From Bacteroidales bacterium (lineage in GTDB: Bacteria > Bacteroidota > Bacteroidia > Bacteroidales > UBA1402): a DNA stretch of 5,279 nt. The translations under genes and the position numbers were made by a program. Where the stretch lies: the NCBI GenBank assembly GCA_003506275.1, contig DOBD01000138.1, positions 1 through 5,279 of the forward strand. The letters run 5' to 3'. Shown here piece by piece: positions 1 through 5,279 of this stretch (within the stretch, counting starts at the first letter, position 1; every line of letters begins with the position of its first letter). The notes beneath the pieces were generated by a model. That model ran no database searches, had not been told where the DNA came from, and worked only from the letters and a program-made list of their open reading frames with translations.

Positions 1-1
1 T

Positions 2-32
2 TTTGCAACACTTATCAAAAACGATAATAGAA
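2..32 (+). promoter_or_regulatory. possible Bacteroidota-type promoter (weak)
   Basis: A TTTG at 2-5 could be the -33 element of the Bacteroidota primary sigma factor. After a 19-base spacer, TAATAGAA at 25-32 sits where the -7 element (consensus TAnnTTTG) is expected, but it matches only the TA. Transcription would then begin close to base 38-40, almost on top of the leader peptide start at 42, which leaves little room for initiation. The spacing is right and the -7 match is poor, and the true promoter may lie left of the window. This is a guess from consensus matching only. Confidence 0.18.
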
Positions 33-41
33 ACAAAGAGA

Positions 42-101
42 ATGGTTCATTACTATCCACATACAACCACATCCATGTGCACCACAACCCTTAGGGGTTA
101 G
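42..101 (+). CDS. thrL: threonine-rich leader peptide of the thr operon (attenuator peptide)
   Basis: The reading frame ATG (42) to TAG (99-101) encodes 19 residues, MVHYYPHTTTSMCTTTLRG. Six of the 19 codons are threonine, in two runs of three (ACA ACC ACA at 63-71 and ACC ACA ACC at 81-89). It sits about 120 bases upstream of the first gene of the threonine operon. By analogy with enterobacterial ThrL, its translation would sense charged threonyl-tRNA: ribosomes stalling at the threonine runs would change folding of the downstream RNA and permit transcription into thrA. A weak purine stretch (AAAGAG) lies just before the ATG. The peptide itself probably has no function. The symbol is given by functional analogy; I do not claim homology to the E. 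coli peptide. The codon clustering next to thrA is seen directly; the regulatory role is inferred. Confidence 0.78.
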   Translation: MVHYYPHTTTSMCTTTLRG

Positions 102-115
102 GGATAGTATTTGTG
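83..115 (+). promoter_or_regulatory. candidate 1:2 (protector) pairing of the thr attenuator
   Basis: CACAA at 83-87, inside the second threonine-codon run, is complementary to TTGTG at 111-115, and CCC at 88-90 can continue the pairing with GGG at 101-103 across a 7-base bulge. A local alternative, AACCC (86-90) with GGGTT (95-99), is also possible. If the leader is not translated, this pairing would occupy the strand needed for the antiterminator, as the 1:2 hairpin does in classical amino-acid attenuators. Pairing was found by eye and its stability has not been calculated. Confidence 0.35.
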
Positions 116-140
116 TTTCTACGTGATACACGCTTGCAAT
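104..140 (+). promoter_or_regulatory. candidate antiterminator (2:3 pairing) of the thr attenuator
   Basis: Bases 104-116 can pair with 128-140: five pairs (112-116 with 128-132, including one G-U), a 2x2 internal loop, three pairs (107-109 with 135-137, including one G-U), one mismatch, and two pairs (104-105 with 139-140). This occupies all of 132-137, the 5' arm of the terminator hairpin, so the two structures are mutually exclusive. A ribosome stalled on the second threonine run (81-89) would leave 104-116 free, whereas one reaching the stop codon at 99-101 would cover much of it. That is the geometry attenuation requires. The stem is imperfect and was found by eye. Confidence 0.45.
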
Positions 141-171
141 AGCAGGCAATTTCAATAAATCTTATTTTAAT
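132..171 (+). terminator. candidate intrinsic terminator of the thr leader
   Basis: GCUUGC (132-137) and GCAGGC (142-147) form a six-pair stem with one G-U pair, closed by an AAUA tetraloop. It is followed by a purely A/U-rich stretch with only scattered C (148-171), ending in a UUAUUUUAAU-type tract. It lies about 30 bases after the leader peptide stop and about 50 bases before thrA, as expected for an attenuator terminator. The U tract is interrupted and the stem short, so efficiency may be modest. A competing small hairpin, CGTG-ATA-CACG (122-132), overlaps it by one base. Confidence 0.55.
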
Positions 172-179
172 CGTCATTG

Positions 180-199
180 AATTTCCTTTTGAGGGAATT
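180..199 (+). repeat. small hairpin just upstream of thrA
   Basis: AATTTCC (180-186) and GGGAATT (193-199) are an inverted repeat with a six-base loop, giving seven pairs including one G-U. It ends 23 bases before the thrA start. No T tract follows, so a terminator role is unlikely. The left arm can alternatively pair with thrA codons 4-6, and the right arm with 148-153. It may influence access to the thrA start, or be chance in AT-rich DNA. Confidence 0.35.
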
Positions 200-222
200 A
201 GTGTACTTAAATTAGCATCTTC

Positions 223-2658
223 ATGAAAGTAATGAAATTCGGCGGAACATCCGTAGGTTCCGTGAACAGCTTGCTTAACATCAAGCAGATTGTCGATTCC
301 AGTCAAGAACCCGTTGTCGTGGTCGTCTCGGCCGTCGGTGGCGTTACAGATCTACTCATCAAGACAACCCGCCTGGCTGCTGCCGGTGATCCCTCTTATC
401 TAACATCCTTCCAACAGATCAAGGACTTGCACGAGCAGTTGCTCTCCAACCTCTTTTCAGACGAACTCTTGAACGCTGTCCAATTTGAGGTGGATCGCAT
501 GTTGGATGAATTGAACAATATTTTCAAGGGGCTTAGCCTGATTCAGGATTGTTCCCGCAAGACATCGGATGCCGTGGTGGCTTATGGTGAACGCATCTCA
601 TCCTATTTCATCGCCAAATTTCTGGATGCTCGTCATCTGGATGCCCGTGATCTGATCAAGACCGTTGAACAACACGGCAAGCACATCGTCGATTTTAAAC
701 TGACCACCAATCTGATCAAACGGGCGTTTGCAGAAACACCAGACGTGGTTGTGATGGGTGGTTTTATTGCCAGTAGTGTGCAAAACAACGAGACCACCAA
801 CCTGGGTAGGGGTGGTTCTGATTATACGGCCGCCATCCTGGCCGCCGAACTCAATGCTTCCATGTTGGAAATCTGGACCGACGTGGATGGCTTCATGACA
901 GCCGATCCCAAGGTTATCAACAACGCCTATGTCATCGAGCAACTTACGTATGTCGAAGCCATGGAGCTATGCAATTTCGGTGCCAAGGTGATTTTCCCCC
1001 CCACCATATTTCCGGCTTTCCACAAGAACATCCCCATTCGCATCAAGAACACCTTCAACCCAGATGCTAAGGGAACCTTCATATCAGGACAGAAACCACA
1101 AAATGGGGAAGGCAAGTCCATCAAAGGTATTTCCTCCATCAGTGACACCAGCCTGATTACAGTCGAGGGTCTCGGCATGGTTGGTGTTATTGGTGTCAAT
1201 CACCGCATTTTCAAAGCCTTGGCAAAAGCCGGCATATCGGTTTTTATGGTGTCGCAGGCTTCATCAGAAAACACGACGTCCATCGGCGTTCGTTCTGCCG
1301 ATGCTCCACCCGCCGTTGAGGTGCTTCAGGAAGAGTTCAAGCAGGAAATCGAGATGGGAGAGATTAACCGCATTTTTGCGGAGAATGACCTGGCTACCAT
1401 CGCCATTGTCGGTGAAAACATGAAGCGCACTCCCGGCATTGCCGGTAAGTTGTTCGGCACACTAGGGCGTAACGGGATCAATGTGATCGCCTGCGCCCAG
1501 GGAGCGTCGGAAACCAATATCTCGTTTGTCACCAACGTGGCGTCCTTGCGCAAGGCCCTCAACGTCATCCATGACTCTTTCTTCCTGTCCGAGTACCAGG
1601 TGCTCAACCTTTTCCTGACCGGCATAGGTACGGTAGGAGGTAGCCTGCTCGAGCAAATCAAGCAACAACAACCCTTATTGATGGCCCAAAACGGTCTCAA
1701 ACTAAATGTAGTGGGTATCGCCGACGTAAACAAGGCTATCTTCAACCGGGATGGTATTAACTTGGAAAGCTACAAGGAAACCTTGTACAAGGATGGCATT
1801 CCCACAACACCGGCTCTGTTGAGGGACGAGATCCTGACGATGAACATCTTCAATTCGGTCTTTGTGGATTGCACCGCCTCGCCCGATATCGCTGCTTTGT
1901 ACAAAGACCTGCTTGAGCACAACGTATCGGTCGTGGCCGCCAACAAGATTGCTGCTTCGTCCGATTACACCAATTACATGACGCTCAAAAACCTGGCACG
2001 TAAGAAAGGCATCAAATTCCTTTTTGAAACCAACGTAGGAGCTGGTTTGCCCATCATCAATACCATCAACAACCTGATTAATTCAGGGGATACGATTTTG
2101 AAAATGGAAGCGGTGCTGAGTGGTACCTTGAACTTCATATTCAACACGCTGAGCGCCAGCATACCCTTATCCAAAGCCATCAAATTGGCGCAGGAGGCCA
2201 GGTACTCCGAACCAGATCCGCGCATCGACCTGAGTGGCAAGGATGTGATTCGCAAGCTCGTTATCCTGGCCAGGGAGGCAGGCTACTCCGTAGAACAAGA
2301 CGATGTGGTCAAACACCTGTTTGTGCCGGATACCTACTTCAAGGGGTCGCTGGATGATTTTTGGGCCAACATACCCCAATTGGATGCCGACTTTGAATCC
2401 AAACGCAGTGTACTGGAAGCCGAAGGTAAACGGTGGCGTTTCGTGGCCAAGATGGAAAACGGGCATTGTTCGGTGGGGCTGGAAACGGTGGCCTCCAATC
2501 ATCCCTTTTATGACCTGGAGGGTAGCAACAACATCATCCTGATTACGACGGAGCGCTATTTACAGTATCCGATGATGATCAAGGGTTATGGAGCAGGAGC
2601 AAGCGTGACGGCCGCCGGTGTTTTCGCCGACATCATCAGCATCGCCAACATCCGGTAA
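223..2658 (+). CDS. thrA: bifunctional aspartokinase I / homoserine dehydrogenase I
   Basis: This 811-residue fusion catalyses the first and third steps of the aspartate pathway: ATP-dependent phosphorylation of L-aspartate, and NAD(P)H-dependent reduction of aspartate semialdehyde to homoserine. It is cytosolic. The aspartokinase half (about 1-290) begins with KFGGTSVG at 5-12 and has SAVGG at 36-40, GRGGSDY at 195-201 and EIWTDVDG at 216-223. Two ACT-type regulatory segments follow (about 307-360 and 388-455, with SQASSE and AQGASE motifs), the expected site of threonine feedback. The dehydrogenase half starts near 460 with the nucleotide-binding GIGTVGGS at 467-474, then NK at 574-575, NVGAGLP at 604-610, and the catalytic block EPDPRIDLSGKD at 663-674. 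By alignment from memory with yeast homoserine dehydrogenase, E663, D674 and K678 match the active-site residues E208, D219 and K223. GYGAG near 788 closes the domain. Length equals that of E. coli ThrA (about 820), with no frameshift. The start at 223 gives the usual MKVMKFGGTS terminus; ATG at 232 would trim three residues. There is no Shine-Dalgarno sequence. Confidence 0.97.
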   Translation: MKVMKFGGTSVGSVNSLLNIKQIVDSSQEPVVVVVSAVGGVTDLLIKTTRLAAAGDPSYLTSFQQIKDLHEQLLSNLFSDELLNAVQFEVDRMLDELNNIFKGLSLIQDCSRKTSDAVVAYGERISSYFIAKFLDARHLDARDLIKTVEQHGKHIVDFKLTTNLIKRAFAETPDVVVMGGFIASSVQNNETTNLGRGGSDYTAAILAAELNASMLEIWTDVDGFMTADPKVINNAYVIEQLTYVEAMELCNFGAKVIFPPTIFPAFHKNIPIRIKNTFNPDAKGTFISGQKPQNGEGKSIKGISSISDTSLITVEGLGMVGVIGVNHRIFKALAKAGISVFMVSQASSENTTSIGVRSADAPPAVEVLQEEFKQEIEMGEINRIFAENDLATIAIVGENMKRTPGIAGKLFGTLGRNGINVIACAQGASETNISFVTNVASLRKALNVIHDSFFLSEYQVLNLFLTGIGTVGGSLLEQIKQQQPLLMAQNGLKLNVVGIADVNKAIFNRDGINLESYKETLYKDGIPTTPALLRDEILTMNIFNSVFVDCTASPDIAALYKDLLEHNVSVVAANKIAASSDYTNYMTLKNLARKKGIKFLFETNVGAGLPIINTINNLINSGDTILKMEAVLSGTLNFIFNTLSASIPLSKAIKLAQEARYSEPDPRIDLSGKDVIRKLVILAREAGYSVEQDDVVKHLFVPDTYFKGSLDDFWANIPQLDADFESKRSVLEAEGKRWRFVAKMENGHCSVGLETVASNHPFYDLEGSNNIILITTERYLQYPMMIKGYGAGASVTAAGVFADIISIANIR

Positions 2659-2673
2659 TCAAACCCAGAAACG

Positions 2674-3891
2674 ATGAAATACCTGATTGTTTTGGGTGAT
2701 GGCATGGCCGATGAGCCACTGCCTGAATTGGGCATGAAGACCCCGCTTCAGGTGGCCGACACGCCCTATATGGATTTGCTGGCCACCAAAGGGCGTAATG
2801 GTCGTCTTTCCACCATTCCCGAAGGCTTCCCCCCCGGCAGTGAGATTGCCAATATGAGCGTGTTGGGGTACGATGTGCGTACTGACTTTGAAGGTCGCGG
2901 TTCGTTGGAAGCAGCCAGTCTGGGCGTGGTACTGGAGCCTGGCGACCTGGCCTTGCGGTGTAATTTAATTTGCATCGAAGGGGACACCATTAAGAATCAT
3001 TCAGCCGGCCATATTTCCAACCAGGAAGCCGGCGAACTCATACGTTACTTGAATGAATCCCTGGGCAGTCCTGACGTCCGTTTTTATGAAGGCTTTTCGT
3101 ACAGGCATCTGCTGGTGATCAAGGGAGGCGACAAACGCCTTCACTGCACTCCTCCGCACGATGTGCCAGGAACCCCTTGGGCTTCGGTGTTGATACAATC
3201 CGAACATGAAGCCGCTCAAGCGACGGCCGACAGGCTCAATAAGTTGATTCGCTGTTCTCAGGCGCTGTTGGCCCAACACCCGATCAACCTCAGCCGTCAA
3301 GCTGCTGGTAAGGATATGGCCAATAGTATCTGGCCCTGGTCACCGGGCTACAAACCAGCCATGAAGACCCTGATGGAGCGCTTTCCCATCATTCAATCCG
3401 GCAGCGTCATTTCTGCTGTCGACTTAATCAAGGGTATCGGGGTTTACGCTGGTCTGACCCCCTTGTTGGTGGAAGGTGCTACCGGTTTGCATGATACCAA
3501 TTACGAAGGAAAAGCGGCGGCAGCCTTACATGCGCTGAAGAAGGAGGACTTCGTATTCTTGCACGTGGAGGCATCCGATGAGGCCAGCCACGAGGGTGAT
3601 GTGGCCTTGAAGATCAAAACCATTGAATACCTGGATAAACGCATCATTGGTCCGATTTACGAAGTGGTTAAATCCTGGGAGGAACCAGTGGCCATTGCCG
3701 TGCTACCCGATCACCCTACCTGGTGTCGTCTCAAGACCCACGTGAACGAACCGATACCTTTCATCCTATACAAACCGGGGGTTTCTCCCGATGCTGTTAT
3801 CCGGTACGATGAATCAGCTGCCTGCGAAGGCCATTATGGCTTGCTCAGCGGTGCTGGTTTTATGGAAGCCTTGCTGCAACCTGAACAGTAG
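2674..3891 (+). CDS. ApgM-like phosphoglycerate mutase-family protein, probable homoserine kinase
   Basis: This 405-residue protein belongs to the cofactor-independent phosphoglycerate mutase (archaeal ApgM) branch of the alkaline phosphatase superfamily. Seen in it: GDGMAD at 8-13 with metal ligand D9; GSEIANMSVLGYD at 55-67, where S56 aligns with the nucleophilic serine; HVEASDEASHEGD at 297-309 supplying D302 and H306; LPDHPTW at 344-350 supplying D346 and H347; and EGHYG at 385-389 with H387. These are the residues expected for a two-metal centre and phosphoserine intermediate. It lies 15 bases after thrA and before thrC, and no GHMP-kinase ThrB is present. The same placement in other Bacteroidota and some other bacteria led to the TIGR02535 'proposed homoserine kinase' family, so it very likely makes O-phosphohomoserine. 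True phosphoglycerate mutase activity is the alternative name for the fold and could be a side activity. The family call is firm; the substrate rests on context. ThrB is not used as a symbol because the protein is unrelated to classical ThrB. Confidence 0.9.
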   Translation: MKYLIVLGDGMADEPLPELGMKTPLQVADTPYMDLLATKGRNGRLSTIPEGFPPGSEIANMSVLGYDVRTDFEGRGSLEAASLGVVLEPGDLALRCNLICIEGDTIKNHSAGHISNQEAGELIRYLNESLGSPDVRFYEGFSYRHLLVIKGGDKRLHCTPPHDVPGTPWASVLIQSEHEAAQATADRLNKLIRCSQALLAQHPINLSRQAAGKDMANSIWPWSPGYKPAMKTLMERFPIIQSGSVISAVDLIKGIGVYAGLTPLLVEGATGLHDTNYEGKAAAALHALKKEDFVFLHVEASDEASHEGDVALKIKTIEYLDKRIIGPIYEVVKSWEEPVAIAVLPDHPTWCRLKTHVNEPIPFILYKPGVSPDAVIRYDESAACEGHYGLLSGAGFMEALLQPEQ

Positions 3892-3914
3892 AAAAGGATA
3901 ACCACGAACTAATC

Positions 3915-3924
3915 TGTCTAGACA
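3915..3924. repeat. 10-base perfect palindrome between the kinase gene and thrC
   Basis: TGTCTAGACA is a perfect palindrome in the 45-base gap before thrC, 12 bases upstream of the ATG. As RNA it cannot form a stable hairpin, because the loop would leave only three pairs. It could be a small protein-binding site or chance; nothing in the context favours an operator inside an operon. Confidence 0.15.
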
Positions 3925-3936
3925 AACACATTGATC

Positions 3937-5238
3937 ATGCATTACTACAGCACTAATCGACAAGCGCCCTTGGCCAGCCTTCAAACCGCCGTTGTGGATG
4001 GTTTGGCCGTTGACAGGGGACTTTATATGCCGGAAAGCATTTCTGTTTTGCCGGCCTCCTTTTTTGAAACCATCGACCAGTTGGATTTTCAAGCCATCGC
4101 GTATCGAGTGGCCACCGCCTTTTTCGGTGACGATGTCGAACCTGAAACACTGAAAGAACTGGTCTATGAAACCCTGGCATTCGACACGCCTGTGGTCAAG
4201 GTCGCTGAAAACACCTTTAGCCTGGAATTGTTTCACGGCCCCACCTGTGCCTTCAAGGATGTGGGGGCTCGCTTCATGGCGCGCCTGTTGGGCTATTTCA
4301 TCCGTAAGCAGGGGCAGACCGATGTCAATGTGCTGGTCGCCACCTCGGGTGATACGGGTAGTGCCGTTGCCAACGGCTTTTTGGGCGTAAAGGGCATCCA
4401 CGTGTATGTGCTTTATCCCAAGGGTCTGGTCAGCGACATCCAGGAAATGCAGTTTACCACGTTGGGACAAAACATCACCGCCATTGAAGTAGACGGCACC
4501 TTCGACGATTGTCAGGCATTGGTCAAGTCCGCCTTTATGGATGGCGATCTCAAGGCGCACATGAACCTGACTTCGGCCAACTCCATCAATGTGGCGCGTT
4601 TTTTACCACAGGCGTTTTACTATTTCCATGCATATGCTCAACTTAAACGCCAGGGATTGGCCGACAACCTGGTGGTCTGCGTACCCAGTGGCAATTTTGG
4701 CAACCTGACTGCCGGGCTGATTGCTCAACGGATGGGCTTGCCCATCAAGCGGTTTATCGCCGCCAATAACCGCAACGATGTCTTCTTTGATTACCTGAAA
4801 ACGGGTACCTATACCGCCAGACCCTCTATTCCCACCATTGCCAATGCCATGGATGTGGGTGATCCCAGCAATTTTGCCCGCATTCTTGATTTGTACGGTC
4901 ATTCGCACGCGGCCATCAAGGCGGCGATCAGTGGTGCCAGTTATACGGATGACGAAATCGGCCAAACGGTCAAAGGCGTTTTTGAACAAACCGGGTATTT
5001 ATTGGATCCTCACGGTGCCTGTGGATACAGAGCCTTGTCCGAACAACTGCAACCTGGTGAGGTGGGTGTTTTTCTGGAGACGGCTCATCCGGCCAAGTTC
5101 AAGGATACGGTGGAAAAATTGATTGGCCAGTCGGTTGCCATACCGGCCACGTTGAAGGCTTTCATGGCTGGCACCAAGCAGTCGGTACCCATGCCTAAGA
5201 CCTTCGACGCCTTCAAGCAGTATCTATTGGAACGGTAA
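3937..5238 (+). CDS. thrC: threonine synthase (PLP-dependent)
   Basis: This 433-residue enzyme converts O-phospho-L-homoserine and water to L-threonine and phosphate, the last step of the pathway, in the cytosol. It has the N-terminal threonine synthase segment (MHYYSTN, then DRGLYMP at 26-32). The PLP-binding lysine lies in FHGPTCAFKD at 99-108; K107 has the same number as the E. coli lysine. Also present are ATSGDTGSA at 135-143, LTSANSINVARFLPQ at 211-225, the phosphate-binding SGNFGN at 251-256, ANAMDVGDPSNFAR at 302-315 and LETAHPAKF at 380-388. The length matches the E. coli-type class (about 428). I chose ATG at 3937 because family members begin MxYYSTN; an in-frame TTG at 3931 would add two residues (435 total) but is a less likely start. 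It follows the kinase-like gene by 45 bases with no terminator, so it is co-transcribed. A purine-rich AAAAGGA at 3894-3900 is too far upstream to act as a ribosome-binding site. Confidence 0.97.
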   Translation: MHYYSTNRQAPLASLQTAVVDGLAVDRGLYMPESISVLPASFFETIDQLDFQAIAYRVATAFFGDDVEPETLKELVYETLAFDTPVVKVAENTFSLELFHGPTCAFKDVGARFMARLLGYFIRKQGQTDVNVLVATSGDTGSAVANGFLGVKGIHVYVLYPKGLVSDIQEMQFTTLGQNITAIEVDGTFDDCQALVKSAFMDGDLKAHMNLTSANSINVARFLPQAFYYFHAYAQLKRQGLADNLVVCVPSGNFGNLTAGLIAQRMGLPIKRFIAANNRNDVFFDYLKTGTYTARPSIPTIANAMDVGDPSNFARILDLYGHSHAAIKAAISGASYTDDEIGQTVKGVFEQTGYLLDPHGACGYRALSEQLQPGEVGVFLETAHPAKFKDTVEKLIGQSVAIPATLKAFMAGTKQSVPMPKTFDAFKQYLLER

Positions 5239-5244
5239 TTTTTG

Positions 5245-5279
5245 CGGGGGGATGGCACCCCGACTCCGGAGGGTTGCCA
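5245..5279. repeat. overlapping inverted repeats after thrC (operon 3' end)
   Basis: Seven bases after the thrC stop, CGGGG (5245-5249) pairs with CCCCG (5258-5262) around an eight-base loop. Overlapping this, TGGCACCC (5253-5260) pairs with GGGTTGCCA (5271-5279) with one bulged T, enclosing the palindrome TCCGGA (5265-5270). The two stems are mutually exclusive. Either could end the operon transcript or stabilise its 3' end, although no T tract is visible before the window ends. The style, a GC-rich palindrome with a TCCGGA-like core between genes, resembles dispersed intergenic palindromes I associate with some Bacteroidota genomes; that link is from memory and unverified. Confidence 0.45.

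Noticed and set aside
1..222. tRNA or T-box riboswitch in the leader as an alternative threonine sensor.
   Set aside because: No T-box sequence, specifier-loop architecture or tRNA cloverleaf is visible, whereas a translated Thr-rich ORF is.
91..306. A 71-codon minus-strand frame covering the leader and the thrA start.
   Set aside because: It would run antisense through the attenuator and into the conserved thrA N-terminus. No motif, start signal or neighbour supports it, and the thr leader explains the region better.
668..675. GC-rich core inside thrA considered as a possible frameshift or domain-split point between kinase and dehydrogenase.
   Set aside because: The frame is continuous through all conserved motifs of both halves with normal spacing, so this is an ordinary fused ThrA.
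3931..3936. TTG at 3931 as the thrC start, giving a 435-residue protein.
   Set aside because: The ATG two codons later gives the family-typical MHYYSTN terminus and puts the PLP lysine at position 107; nothing favours the TTG.
3814..4560. A 248-codon open frame on the minus strand opposite the end of the kinase-like gene and the first half of thrC.
   Set aside because: It overlaps two strongly conserved genes. Its translation shows no recognisable motif and reads as the complement of threonine synthase codons; long antisense frames are common in moderate-GC genes.
1..5279. Mobile elements, CRISPR arrays, defence genes or a new multi-gene system.
   Set aside because: All three long genes are conserved threonine-pathway members in one operon; no direct repeats, transposase fragments or att-like sites were seen.

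Overview
The window carries a complete threonine-biosynthesis operon read left to right: a fused aspartokinase I/homoserine dehydrogenase I gene (thrA, 223-2658), a phosphoglycerate-mutase-like gene of the type proposed to act as homoserine kinase (2674-3891), and threonine synthase (thrC, best start 3937, end 5238). This gene order, with an ApgM-like alkaline-phosphatase-superfamily protein in the place of a GHMP-type ThrB, is characteristic of Bacteroidota. The lack of clear Shine-Dalgarno sequences before the three genes and the AT-rich, A/T-biased start regions fit that group. Coding GC is moderate (roughly half), so a non-Bacteroides member of the phylum is plausible, but I cannot name a genus.

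Region by region: bases 1-222 are AT-rich and hold no long gene, but they do hold what looks like a complete ribosome-mediated attenuator. There is a 19-codon open reading frame (42-101) with two runs of three threonine codons, a GC-rich hairpin followed by an A/U-rich tail (132-171), and an alternative imperfect pairing (104-116 with 128-140) that would exclude the hairpin. A second hairpin (180-199) lies just before thrA. The three structural genes follow with gaps of 15 and 45 bases, so they are almost certainly one transcript. After thrC, the last 40 bases contain overlapping inverted repeats that run to the window edge.

How the genes work together: the ThrA kinase half phosphorylates aspartate; aspartate-semialdehyde dehydrogenase, encoded elsewhere, reduces the product; the ThrA dehydrogenase half makes homoserine; the ApgM-like protein would phosphorylate homoserine; ThrC converts O-phosphohomoserine to threonine. 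Control is expected at two levels: threonine feedback through the ACT domains of ThrA, and threonyl-tRNA sensing at the leader. The leader attenuator is the most interesting element here. The rest is a well-formed, ordinary amino-acid operon with no sign of mobile elements, CRISPR, tRNA or rRNA.
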